A DNA stretch of 64,000 nucleotides, taken from assembly GCA_030765065.1 (NCBI GenBank), contig CM060978.1, forward strand, positions 112,697,692-112,761,691, written 5' to 3'. Numbering within the stretch: the first letter of the stretch is position 1; every line of letters starts with the position of its first letter. This document shows positions 24,231 through 35,605 of the stretch, in pieces. The translations under genes were made by a program, and so were the position numbers. Under the pieces are notes generated by a model. The model searched no databases. It was given only the letters and a program-made list of their open reading frames with translations, and was not told the origin of the DNA. Source of the DNA: Deroplatys truncata. Taxonomy: Eukaryota > Arthropoda > Insecta > Mantodea > Mantidae.

Positions 24231-27200
24231 TTAATAGCTATCCTGACCTGGAATGTACGTGGTATACGATCGCATAGGGCGGAACTGCAGCTTTTATTGC
24301 GTTCCCATTCGCCTATGGTCGTATGTTTGCAGGAGACTAAGCTTCGCCCTCACGATCCTTTTGTTCTCCGAGGATATACTCCGGTTCGCTACGACCTTGA
24401 ACCGGAGGAGGGTACTCCTGCTCATGGAGGTGTCATGTTCTTAGTGCGTAACGACATTCATTTTAAACCTGTCACACTTACATCCGACTTGCAAGCTGTT
24501 GCCGTTCGCCTTCACTTACCCGGCTTTTTGTTTTCTGTTTGCTCTGTATATTCACTCCCATCGTCTCCCCTCGCTCCCGCGGACATTCGAGCTCTCCTGT
24601 CCGCTCTCCCAACACCATTTCTTCTGTTGGGAGATTTTAATGCCCATCACCCACTATGGGGTTCGCCAAGGGCTTGTGCGAGGGGAACTCTTCTTTCCGA
24701 CATTTTTTATCAGTTCAATCTTTCCATCCTCAATACAGGTGCACCTACTTTTATTTCTGATTCTTCTGGTACATTCTCTCACCTGGACCTTGCCATTTGC
24801 TCACTCCAGCTTGCTCATCGTCTTCAGTGGAACGTCGTCGCTGACACCTACTCCAGCGACCATTACCCCTGCATCGTTTCTCTTCTGTCGCACCACGTAC
24901 AGCATTCCAGAGTACCTACCTGGATATTCGCAAAAGCCGACTGGAGCTTGTATTCCAGTCTCGTGCATTTTGACGACCAGCCCTTCTCCGACATTCACCA
25001 ACTAGTTCAGCACCTTACGTCTATTATTTTCTCTGCCGCCGAACGCGCAATACCCCGTTCATCCTCCCAACCTCGGCGGCCACCTGTTCCGTGGTGGAAC
25101 GAGGATTGTCGGGACGCCGTTCGTGCCCGTAGGACTGCACTTAGGGTGTTTCGGCGACACCCTACAGTTGATAATTTGGTGACTTTTAAACAATCGCGCG
25201 CCAGGGCTCGTCGCATTATTCAGGATAGCAAGAAGGCATCTTGGGCTCGTTTTGTCGAGTCTTTTAATCGTTTTACGCCTTCATCCGTTGTTTGGGATAA
25301 ACTTCGTCGCTTCTCAGGTAAAGTGTCTCATTGTACTGTTTCTGGCCTTCAGGTTTCTAATGCCACCATAGTGGATCCGGCTGCCATCGCTAACACTCTG
25401 GATGCTGCCTTTGAGGCGGTTTCCAGTTCAGACCATTATTCCGCCGGGTTTCGCTCTATTAAAGACCGGCTGGATTCCGCATCATATACTTTTCGGTCTG
25501 CTAATGATGAATGCTATAACGAACTATTCACAATGAGGGAGCTGGAGCACGCTCTTCATTGCTCTCGGCACTCCGCTCCTGGGCCGGACGGCATTCATGT
25601 CCTGATGTTAAAGAACCTTTCAGCCGACAGTAAACTATTTCTCTTACAGGTCTATAACCGTATTTGGCAAGATGGCATTTTTCCTTCCATTTGGCGCGAA
25701 GCCACTATTGTCCCTATACTTAAGCCTGGGACGAATCGCCAACTACCTTCCAGCTACCGCCCTATCTCCCTCACCAGTTGCATTTGCAAGGTGATGGAGC
25801 GCATGATCAACGGGCGGTTGACATGGTGGCTTGAATCTCAGAAACTTCTAGCGAACGCTCAGTGCGGGTTTCGTCGCTATCGCTCTACCGTCAACCATCT
25901 GGTGTCCTTGTCGACGCATATTATGAATGGATTTCTGAGAAAGTGTCAAACCGTGGCTGTATTTTTTGACCTGGAGAAAGCTTATGACACTTGTTGGAGG
26001 GGCGGCATTTTACGTACACTTCAGGATTGGAATATCCGCGGTCGTCTTCCCATATTTCTTCGGGAGTTTATGACGGACCGCGTCTTTCGTGTACGTGTGG
26101 GCTCGGTTTTATCTCGTCGTTTTATTCAAGAGAACGGAGTACCGCAGGGCTCTGTACTCAGTGTCACACTTTTTGCGATTGCTATCAACCTCATTGTTCA
26201 TTGTATTCCACCTGGCATTTCATCGTCCCTTTTTGTTGACGATTTCGCTATTTATTGCAGTTCACGGCGGACCTGTCTACTCGAACGCCGTCTCCAGAGC
26301 TGTATCGACCGTCTCTACGCCTGGAGTAACGCCAACGGCTTTAATTTCTCCGCCGAGAAATCCGTCTGCATCAACTTTTGGCGCCGGAAGTATTTCCCTC
26401 CGCCCTCTCTCCATCTTGGGCCAGGGATACTTCCGTTTGCAGACGAGGCGAAATTTTTGGGGTTGATTTTTGACAGGAAGTTGTGTTGGACCTCGCACGT
26501 TTCCTTTTTAAAAGCAAAGTGTGACCGTTCTCTTAATATTTTACGTGTTTTAAGTGGCACATCCTGGGGAGCTGATCGGACCGTCCTTCTTCGCCTTTAT
26601 CGCTCTTTGGTCCGATCCAAGCTTGATTACGGGTGTATTGTTTATTCGTCGGCACGTCCAACTGTGTTACGTCGATTGAATGCCATTCACCATCGTGGCA
26701 TAAGAGTCGCTACAGGGGCCTTTCCAACCAGCCCTGTTTTTAGCCTGCATGCTGAAGCTGCAGAGCCTCCGCTGTCCTTCAGGCGTGAGATGCTCTTGTG
26801 CAGCTATGCTTGTCGACTCTCAAGCTTGCCTGACCACCCGTCCTTCGAGTTATTTTTCGAGGAGTCACTTGATCCTCACTATTTTATTAGCTCCTCTGCT
26901 TTGCTCCCACCAGGGGTTCGCTTTCGACAGCTCCTTCGGCATTTAGACGTTCCGCCAGCGCCGGCCCTTCCACGGGGGGAAACGCGTTTTCCTCCATGGT
27001 CTCGCGCTGAGGCCCACTGTCACCTTGGGCTAACGTCGATGCCGAAGACTGAGACCCCTGCTTCAGTCTTTAGATCGGCTTTTTTAGAAGTACGGGCTCA
27101 ATTCGGAGACTTCCATTTTATCTTTACCGATGGATCTTAGACTGAAGCTGGAGTTGGATGTGCCTTTGTTTCTGGTCACTGTAGTTTTAAGTTTCGTTTA

Positions 27201-27922
27201 CCTGGACAATGTTCAATTTTTACCGCCGAACTTTTTAGCATTTATCAATCTATTTTATACATTCAGCGGCACGCCTTACAGCACTGTTTTATTTGTACGG
27301 ACTCTCTGAGTGCCCTTCAGACTATTACTGCGCTGTACCATTACCACCCGCTTGTACAGCGCATACATGACCTGCTCCACTCGCTTGGTGTCACTGGCAT
27401 CAGCGTGTCCCTCATGTGGATTCCAGGTCATGTGGGCATCTCAGGTAATGAGTCTGCCGACGCCGCTGCGAAATCGGCGATTTTATTACCCAGATTTTTT
27501 ACCTCTGTTGTTCCCTCGTCAGATTCGTTGTTATTTTACGTCGCCGCATCCTCTCGCGCTGGCGCGATGAGTGGACGGCCCTCCGGGGGAACAAGTTGCG
27601 GGAGGTTAAGCCTCTCCCGTTAATCTGGGGTACCTCTTCTCGTTCTTCACGTCGGGAAGAGGTACTTTTAGCCCGTTTACGAATTGGACATTGTCGTTTT
27701 AGTCATAGTTACCTGCTCAGTGGTGATCCCGCTCCGCTGTGTCAGCAGTGTGACGTGCCCTTAACGGTGCGTCACATTTTAACTGAGTGTCAAGTTTTAG
27801 CTCCACTGCGCGTTCGCCTGGGTCTGCCTGTTGGCATAGCCAACGTTTTGGCAGACGACGCGCATGCTGTAGAATGTCTTTTACGTTTTATAAGTGACAT
27901 TGATTTTAATCGTCGCATTTGA
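24231..27922 (+). pseudogene. LINE ORF2: APE endonuclease, reverse transcriptase, RNase H; one stop and one frameshift
   Basis: Endonuclease, about 24240-24900: LTWNVRGIRS, QETKLRP, LLGDFNAHHPLWG and SSDHYPC. RT, about 25560-26480: APGPDGIHVLML, SSYRPISLTSCICK, FFDLEKAYD, GVPQGSVLS and LFVDDFAIY. A thumb/connection region follows, with HHRGIRVATGAF and EAAEPPLSFRRE. RNase H, about 27120-27480: FTDGS, FTAELFSI, CTDSLSALQ and WIPGHVGISGNESAD. The TAG at 27138-27140 lies directly after TDGS. A one-base shift between about 27500 and 27545 moves the rest to another frame, which keeps CQQCDVPLTVRHILTEC. The frame opens at 24195, but the first ATG is at 24315, inside the endonuclease. Confidence 0.92.
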
Positions 27923-28264
27923 TGCGCTGAGCGTTTTTTAGCTTTGTTATTTTATTCTGTATGCTTTCATAGTGACTTACTCCCCAGTGACATATGGCGC
28001 TCATGTCCCTCTCATTCTACAGTTCTTGACACGTTTTAATCTTTTATTGGCTATGCTTTTAGTGTGTTGGTTTTTCAGATATATTTATTGTTATTATTGT
28101 TGTTATTGTTATTCTTGTTGTTATTTTTATTATTGTTGTTATTGTTATTGTTATTGTTATTCTATTGTTAGTTTTAACTTTTTGGACATCGCGGGTTTGT
28201 GTCCCGTTTTTTAATTATGCGGTTTTTTTACCTTTTATATTTTGACCTTATATTTTACACATTG

Positions 28265-28301
28265 TAAGGGCGCTGATGACCCTAGCAGTTTAGCGCCCTT
28301 A
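28265..28301 (+). promoter_or_regulatory. 3'-terminal stem-loop of the I-clade LINE
   Basis: A perfect 10-bp inverted repeat, taagggcgct at 28265-28274 and agcgccctta at 28292-28301, with a 17-base loop. It lies about 8 bases before the (ATC)n tail. Its position just before the tail suggests the structure that the element's own RT recognises when priming at the target; that role is inferred. Confidence 0.75.
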
Positions 28302-28309
28302 AACCGCAT

Positions 28310-28324
28310 ATCATCATCATCATC
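28310..28324 (+). repeat. (ATC)n tail of the LINE
   Basis: Short trinucleotide tail replacing poly(A), typical of I-clade LINEs. It ends exactly at the 3' copy of the target-site duplication. Confidence 0.9.
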
Positions 28325-28336
28325 AAGACGGATGTC

Positions 28337-29220
28337 GCTGAAAGGTTTGGAATGTATTCCCACTTCTCTCTCTCTATGTTCTCCAAAAATTTCTAGGTTG
28401 AAGTCGACGTTGAAACTTGATGCCTTATCCTGTTGCAACCAGACTTTATTTACATGTGCACCATAGAGAGCAGAGATTTCTGTATGGGAAATTGGTATTA
28501 GGACGTTAGTCTGATAATATGCCGAGTTGATTTCCACATTTTTATGTGCATGACGAATGGTTAATTTGCCACTGTAACTGTACCTTGCTATTACCATGAA
28601 ACCATTGGGGAAATTTTCTTTAGTTTCCTTATACCAACATTCTTTTTTTTTCTCCCCGTGGTCGTAATATATAGCCCAGGGTTTGTTGCACTCACTTAGA
28701 TAAACACATGCCTCACTTAAAAAGACAACAAGCATCCACTTTTCACTAGCTAGGTATTGTTCATACAGCTCTGTTAGTGGCACGCTCTACAATCTGTTTA
28801 GGCAACAGCTTATATCCCCGGCTCTTATGACACTTTTATAGATTAAATTCTGGTTGATTATGGTGCTCACAGTAGTAACAGAGATCTCTCATTATAGTGC
28901 AATGGCCCTCTGAGTTGCAGAATTTGGTCTCGAGGCAGGACCTTCACCTCCCAAATTATCTCCGGGGTGCAACTGGTGACTGGTCGTGGATTTCCTATTT
29001 CTTGCCCTTTGGAATAAGTCCTGATGTGGCCTTACTTTTTGTTGAGTGCACATGAGATCAATTTCTTGGATATAGTAAAACCACGCCTCTTGCACTGTTT
29101 AATAATTTTAGAATACAAGTATTTTGCATCGGAAAGGGCAATAATATACCCCTATCAGAATGGTTCCATTTTTATGCCATTTGATGCAGCAAGAACAAGG
29201 GCACGCAACTGAGCAAACAG
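28337..29220 (-). pseudogene. mariner transposase relic, N-terminal and catalytic part (split by a LINE)
   Basis: The minus-strand frame at 28337-28783 carries a catalytic-core segment: SGKLTIRHAHKNVEINSAYY, then ISALYGAHVNKVWLQQDKASS (corresponding to the second catalytic Asp region, usually QQDxAPSH), then EVGIHSKPFSDIR. Before it, 28892-29220 holds broken pieces, among them RNRKSTTSHQ... and TPEIIWEVKV, resembling the helix-turn-helix part of mariner transposases. Stops and frameshifts are frequent. The gene continues at 22917 beyond the LINE. The terminal repeats are not certain; gtaacaatacca near 22572 and its inverted near-match near 29290 are weak candidates. Confidence 0.75.
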
Positions 29221-29299
29221 TAATACACTCATACTGCTGAACTTTCATTCGGTTCCACATGTTTCAGCGTGGAGCTATTGTGGTCGTCTGATATTGTTA

Positions 29300-30430
29300 C
29301 CATAGATCATGAACAACCCTCCGCAATTCCCCATTATATATTAATCGACACAAAGCCTCCACTTAAAATACGTATATGTAATTACCAGAGCAAGAAACAA
29401 TGGGGGTAACGGTGGAGTGTTTATAAAAATGTTATTCCACTGGGTGCTATAACTTCAGTGTAATATGAGTGGCTCATACTAAAAGCTCTACTTAATGTCT
29501 TAAAAAGTAATTTATGGAAAACCTCCTAAACGTTAGACTTTTAAGTGAACCACTACAGATAGGTAGAAAGCGGACATTCATGTGTAATACCTTGCAGAAC
29601 ATTTCTTGATTGTTTCAAGTTTGGTTGGAATCACTAAAAATTTAAGGGTAATTTACATGTGCGACTTTTATAATCATTTACCAAAACATTGTTAACAATA
29701 AATTTTACAATGCCTGCGCCATTATTTCTGTCATAACGTACCTGGAATTTAACAGTATGCATACATTTACAATAGAATTTAAAACTAACTCACTTTGTAT
29801 TGTATACCCATTTATTTATAATAACGAGGCCAAGGTTAGAAAGCTTTCACTTTCAGTCTATCAATAACATCACATTACCAACGCCTCTGAGGTTGGCAGC
29901 CCTAGAAACAGGATTCGAAAGTTTGCATACTACATTGTGGTTTACAATAATCTGCTGGTGCAATGCGATAAGCCCACCAGGGTCACCAATACATAGAAAA
30001 TATCGTAGGGGGGGCGCCTCAATAATGAGTAGCCCACAAATACCGCTTGATCAGGCGTTATTAAAGAGAAATGGGGAAATCAGTCCCTCAAGTTTTAACG
30101 CGTGGTTTTCTTTGTTGATATGTTAGATTAAGATTTTATTGATACATTCGGTCATATTGTCTGATGTAGCTTTTCCGTAAGGCTTTAGGAGAAGCTTTAA
30201 ACCCTAATCCCCTCCCCACTCGCTGCTTTACTTTATTAGCTCTCTTCCTAACCTACACCTTTAACGGCTTAATTTTCCAACATGTGATGCGAGATTTTTT
30301 CTACGTCCGGCGTTAGTGGCATAATTTTTTCGAAGTACAGCTTCACAATCTTTGGTGCAATGTGTATTTAGAATTGTTTATTTGGATGATTTCTTGTTGC
30401 AAAAAGTTTTGATTAACATAAGCCTTATAA
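29300..30430. other. Unassigned AT-rich stretch
   Basis: One 108-codon plus-strand frame (29800-30126) has no recognisable domain. Nothing else is seen. Confidence 0.4.
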
Positions 30431-30559
30431 TTATTTATTTATTTACCTCTTCTTATTATTTTAAGACGTCCTGAAGACATTAACTTCTTTGACGTCTAAT
30501 TACCCCATCTATAATAAAATTGAATATTCCCAAAATCTAAAATGGCTAAGTAATCCTAA

Positions 30560-31800
30560 CTTATAATTTAATTTTACATTTACGGATATGGATTATGATA
30601 TTTTTAGATGCCTTAAATTGATCATATTGTATTATATTAGTAATTTTAATTGGCCCAGAAAAACTTAATTTGTACAATTCTAATAATTTTTATTTTCTTG
30701 TTCATTAAAAGAACATCCAAACAAAATGTGTTCTAAATTACCAAAATCGCCACATGAGCATTTATTATTGTTTTATTTAATTTATATTGATAATTTGGTG
30801 TATAACATACTTGTATTCTTATTTTAGATATAATCTTAAGGTCTTCATTCTTGATGTTGATATTGCAGAACCAAGGTTTATTAGTATAAAACTTCTTAGT
30901 AGAATCCAAGTTATGAGAATAACTATCACATCATTTATTAAGAATAAAGATTTTTGCATCCTTTAAAGGAAGTGGTTCTGATGAATAAACTCCTTAATTT
31001 CTTGCGGTTTTTGCCAAAGACTCTGCTTTTTCATTACCAACAATATTTTTATGGCCTGGGATCCTTATCAGTTTAATTATTATTTTATCAACTTGAGCTT
31101 GATAAATTAAAAATTAAACTTCACTTCTAAGAATCTAATATTTTTGATTATAGAGAAATTTTGGAGTTCCAGCAGAGAAGATTTACTATCTGTGAATATA
31201 ATATTAAATTTATATCTATATTTTCTTTTGATTTGAATAGCTTCCTTAATGGCTAACATTTCAGGAGAATAAATAGACCAGTTATAATTTAATTGAATCA
31301 GAATTGATTCATTTAAATTATGATACACAGCCGCTCCCACTCGTTCTGATATTTTTGGAATCATCAGTGAAGAATATTCCATATGTTTTTAAGAAATTTC
31401 TGAAGAAATTCTAAAAAAATATAGATTGTGATATGACTCTATGTTGGAAAATGTACTGGTATCAATATCCAAATTATTGAAGAGACACTTCCAGTCGACA
31501 CAGTATGAAGGATGACGAGGAGTAATTGTTAAGTTTGATAATGAACTATATTCTATCCAGACATCCAACTGTGATCCAATACATTATTTTCTAATATCTC
31601 CATTGAATTGAGTTACTAATTTGAGATAACAAAAGGAAAGGTTTATTTTCAGAATAATTGAATAATTTGGAGAGAAATGTATTATTTGATATATATTGAG
31701 TATCTTGATAATTTTTAAATCCAATTTCTTTTAATGTGAGTTGTGTAGATGGGTTACCTCTGATACCTAAAATAATTTTAGCAATATTGTTATACACTGG
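30560..31800 (-). pseudogene. AT-rich LINE, C-terminal remnant (post-RT, RNase H, terminal Cys/His motif)
   Basis: Minus-strand blocks in order: IAKIILGIRGNPSTQLTLKE (post-RT region, about 31797-31700). RNase H follows, with ERVGAAVYHNL, YSPEMLAIKEAIQ and IIFTDSKSSLLELQN (31382-31150) and RIPGHKNIVGNEKAESLAK (about 31070-31005). Last is CGDFGNLEHILFGC (about 30755-30715), the short Cys/His motif found at the end of many RNase H-bearing LINE proteins. Codon use is extremely A/T-rich, unlike the I-clade LINE at 22.9-28.3 kb, so this is a different family. Several frame breaks; the RT core and endonuclease are absent, consistent with 5' truncation or decay. Confidence 0.75.
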
Positions 31801-31829
31801 GGTGAGGCCAAAAGGTTTGCAGCTAGATA

Positions 31830-32490
31830 TTAAATTTTAGTTACCCCAGCATATACATTGGGAGGCATAGCTGCAGAGACAGCAAGAAGACCAGAATCTT
31901 AAACTACACATACCAGAGCAGACGTGGGATAGTTATAACAAAATACACAGAATTTCACATTCATCACATTACCTGTGGTTTATTCAGTATAAGCACGGTG
32001 CCCCTACATCACACACAAAAGATAAAAAGGAATAAATTGAAGGGAGATGCTACACACACGAGGCTACATTCACACAATTCGCATACGAGCTTTCAGACCC
32101 AACACTCGACCAAAAGTGACGCTAACACACAACACAAAGAAGTAGCGCTCACCTCCTCCACTCTAACCCTCTCCAGACCCGCCGGCTCAGACTGGAGAGC
32201 TGTTGCCATGCCAGACGAACTTCAAAACCCAAAGCCGAAAGAATTTCCCCAACAATACTGTCGCCAACGACACAATAATGTGTCTGGAATGACAATACAC
32301 ATACACGCCACAATATCATACACTGCTGAGTTAGGTTTTCGAAGATAACCTTTTATTGGAGTATTAATTATTAAACAACCAATCATATTACTGATTTGAT
32401 GAGGTTATTGAACAAAATTATCATAGCTTGAGGATGAGCTCACCAAGAGGAGCCAGAAATACAATGGAAATTATGAGATATACTTTATTA
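31830..32490. other. Unassigned stretch before the mariner element
   Basis: A 116-codon plus-strand frame (31998-32348) is rich in His, Thr, Ser and Asn and lacks any domain signature. I do not call it a gene. Confidence 0.4.
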
Positions 32491-32494
32491 ACTA

Positions 32495-34055
32495 TACAGG
32501 ATGTTTCAGAAATACTTTTACAAACTTCGGGTATGGGTTCCTTACATCACAAGAAGAAGAAAAAGTTCATATGAACATATGACCCATAATCCTCTTTCTC
32601 GTTAGGAGGTGTTCTACACAGTGGTACACTTATAACGCACAAAACTCATAATAAATGCTCGAAATGTCCTCCTCTTGCTTCTATGCATGCCTGTACTCGT
32701 CGAATCATGGAATGTCGCACCCTGTCAAAAACTCCGGGATGATGTCGAATGGTTTCGCAGGCTTCCATGACACGTCGATGAAGCGTTTCTGCATCCGGGA
32801 TGGCTGCTCCATAAACCAATGATCTAAGATGCCCTCAGAGTAAAAATCCACAGGATTGAGGTCGGGAGAATGTGCAGGCCAGGAACTGGTCCTCCTCTGT
32901 CTATCCATCGGTCATGGTAGATACCAGTCAGTGCATCTCGAACAATGCGACTAAAATTTGCCGGAGCCCCATCATGCATAACCTACATGTTTTTTTTTCT
33001 TATTTGCAGCGGCACATCTTCGTGAAGTAAGTCGGGAAGAGTGTGCTGGATAAAGTCCCTGTAGACAGCACCAGTAAGTCGTGCTGGTAAAACGTATGGA
33101 CCTACCAGACAGTCACCTACAATGCCAGCCCACACATTCACACTAAACTGTTGCTGATGTCTAGCCTAAAGTACAGGATGAGGATTACGATCTGCCCATA
33201 CGTGTACGTTGTGGAAATTAGTAACTCCATCTCTCCCAAACGTTGCCTCGTCTGTAAACAAAACTGACGAGACAAACAATGGATTGGCTGTTTGTGCTAC
33301 AAACCACCGGCAAAAGTTATCCCGTGGTGGATAATCGCCAGGCGAAAGGCCCTGCACACGTTGAATATGATATGGATACAGGAGCTGCTCGTGAAGTACC
33401 CTCGTACGTCACGCGTGATGTACCAGATGCCACAGCCAATTGTCTTGTACTGATACCTGGATCGTCTTCGACACACTTTAACATCTGTTCTTCGCGTTCC
33501 GGCGTACGAACAACTCTTGGTCTTCCTCGATCAATAGTCCGTGGTGCAACGGTTCCTGTCTCAGCAAGGCGACGATAAACAGCGACAAAGATTGTATGAC
33601 TCAGTTGTCTTCGGTCTGGAAACTCCATCTGATAGAGCCGTGCAGCCTCGCGTCCATTACCATTCGCGCGACCATACATAATAATCATGTCTGCCTGTTC
33701 ACGAAATGAATATCCAGCCATGGTGAAACGAAACACGTGCAGTTAACTCACTACATGTACACAATTGAAACGTTAAAGACAGACTAATGACAAATGACAA
33801 ACGTAAACAAGTCTCCATGGCAACACTTCGCCATCTACCGTATGTAGTACAATGTGTCAACGCCTTCTATGAATGCATAGAGAAATTAAGTTTTGAGGTT
33901 GGACCCCGTAGGCCGTTGAACTCACACTTTCATTGTGACAGGAATAACGCGAAAACCAAGGATTATGAGAGAATGTTCATATGAACTTTTTTCCTTCTTT
34001 TGGTGTAAGGAACCCATACCCGAAGTTTGTAAAAGTATTTCTGAAACATCCTGTA
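32495..34055 (-). mobile_element. mariner-superfamily DNA transposon, complete outline, 1561 bp
   Basis: Terminal inverted repeats begin TACAGGATGTTTCAG. The first 52 bp are identical at both ends, and similarity extends to about 110 bp (32495-32605 and 33945-34055). TA dinucleotides flank the element (32493-32494 and 34056-34057), the expected duplication for Tc1/mariner insertion. A single transposase pseudogene fills the interior on the minus strand. Confidence 0.93.
32646..33721 (-). pseudogene. mariner transposase with DUF4817-type N-terminus, broken
   Basis: The start is the ATG complementary to 33719-33721 (MAGYSFREQADMIIMYGRA), giving the DUF4817-type helix-turn-helix segment common in insect mariner-like transposases. 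Next come TPEREEQMLKCVEDDPGIST and QGLSPGDYPPRDNFCRWF. The catalytic core shows LFTDEATF (first Asp, near 33251), VMHDGAPANFSRIVRDAL (second Asp, near 32972) and AHSPDLNPVDF (third Asp, near 32847). It ends RVQACIEARGGHFEHLL and a TGA at 32646-32648. Frameshifts near 33400 and 32880 and a stop at 33166 break it. The whole would be about 358 residues, normal for the family. The transposase would have cut and joined the element ends described above. Confidence 0.9.
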
Positions 34056-34059
34056 TAAT

Positions 34060-35600
34060 TAAAATTATTTTTCCAATTCAATCTATAATCCAAAATAAGT
34101 CCTTACTGCGCATGTAGCCATACTGAAGAATGCAGGGCAGCTAAGTTCTCCATCTTGCATCACTAAAGCAATGCAGCCATGTGTCTAGATGTTTTCTGTA
34201 TTGAGGTAAACGGACAGATCCGTCTTATTAATCGGACGAGCCATTTCTAAAAATTGTATTTGCAAGAATATCTCCAAGAACATACAAACTTTGCTTCTCG
34301 CACTACAATAAATTCTGCTCGACTGTATGACCGTGATTGTACAGCAATAAAACACGAGAGAAAGCATGATCAGGACTTTTCAAAAGTGACCGGTTGCTAA
34401 TCGCTTCCAGATGATTGTTATGCAATTGTATGGGATTTTTTTTTTCAGTGGTTTGCTACGTTTGTTACAAATGAAGCACATGTTGGGGATAAAGTTTGCA
34501 CAAATCATAGCAATGTTTGAAATCGTGGGGCGGGTGGGGTAGCGATTAGCAAATTAAACCCCGATGCTGCTTTCGTTTCTTTTAAACTGATTTCAAAGCC
34601 GTTAGGCACCATTAGCAGCTATGACATCATGATGTAAAGCGTACCTACCCGTGATATGCTTGACCGTTTGTTGGACAGGGTAAGGGTTGTAGGCGGACGG
34701 GTTGGGAATCCGGTAGGGGGAGTGACAGGGGGTAGCAAGATTGCTCCTTAAAGGTTGCTGGTCAGGGTGCAACGACCCTTCTGATCGCTGGTGTGATGCA
34801 ATGTTTTGCTTATTTTGAAGTTACTGTTGTAAATTTTGAAATTCAAGCATCGCTTGGAGGACCGCACAAGAATTCAGCTTTAACTGTTTGTTTCCCAACT
34901 ATCCGAATATCCCTTCGACTTTAAATCTGCGGTTTACCAAATCATCTTCAAAGTTTGTCAAATAGGCAACTCAATTTGCACCGTAAGGATGGTTAAATCT
35001 GCAAGTGAAATGAACTCTAATGTTTTATACTGAAGTTGCTGCTACATCCGGAACATGAAACTTCAGAGAAAATTATTTGGTATGGGGCCACATCGTTAAT
35101 TTCTTCACCATCACTATCTGCGACAAGAATTAAACACGTTTGCCTCCGAGATTAAATACTTTATGTTACATATCTTCTTCTTGAGTGACGCATTTAAGAT
35201 CTCATTTATTCGTATTCCATGAACATTATTCTTGAAGAATATGAATTCATTCCAAAATAATGGCCAGACTACTCAAGAACAGTCACTGTTGTTCTGCTGA
35301 GTACACAATGTTCGTGAAAAATAAACAAGAAAGCATTGTAAATGTATGCATGACGTTAAACTTAGGGAGGTTTAATGTCATGGCGCAAATCATGCAATAG
35401 CGCTGGTAAAATTTTGGGAAGTAAGCCTAAAATTAGAGGCATTAAAGTGCCCTTAATATCGTACTCATTTCAATTATATTCGAAATGTGGTCAAATAGTT
35501 TCTTCAGATGCTTGTTACAAAATTCCCGCTCTATTCATTAAGCTGTTCGCTTAAAATAGTACATTTTTAAGAGTTTCTAAATATACACTACCAATTATTA
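34060..35600. other. Unassigned stretch with a short inverted repeat and a G-rich block
   Basis: The words ttgctaatcgct (near 34395) and agcgattagcaa (near 34541) form a 12-bp inverted repeat ~140 bp apart. A G-rich block lies at 34675-34740. No gene is recognised. Confidence 0.4.
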
Positions 35601-35605
35601 TTTTT

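Larger units (their letters stand above)
22918..28324 (+). mobile_element. I-clade (I/Nimb-like) LINE, nearly intact, 5.4 kb
   Basis: A non-LTR retrotransposon with ORF1 (gag-like), ORF2 (endonuclease, RT, RNase H, terminal Cys/His motif), a 3' stem-loop and an (ATC)n tail. A perfect 12-bp target-site duplication bounds it. It begins only four bases before the ORF1 ATG at 22922, so either the 5' UTR was lost at insertion or the element has almost none. The RT has FVDD and is followed by RNase H, as in the I group. Only one nonsense codon and one frameshift interrupt ORF2, so this is a young copy by the standards of this window. Confidence 0.92.

Noticed and set aside
28085..28165. Tyr/Cys-rich peptide from the ttattgttgttattg-type repeat
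   Set aside because: It is a low-complexity part of the LINE 3' untranslated region downstream of the ORF2 stop.
31998..32348. 116-codon His/Thr/Ser-rich frame
   Set aside because: Composition reflects CA-rich DNA; no domain or homologous copy was seen.
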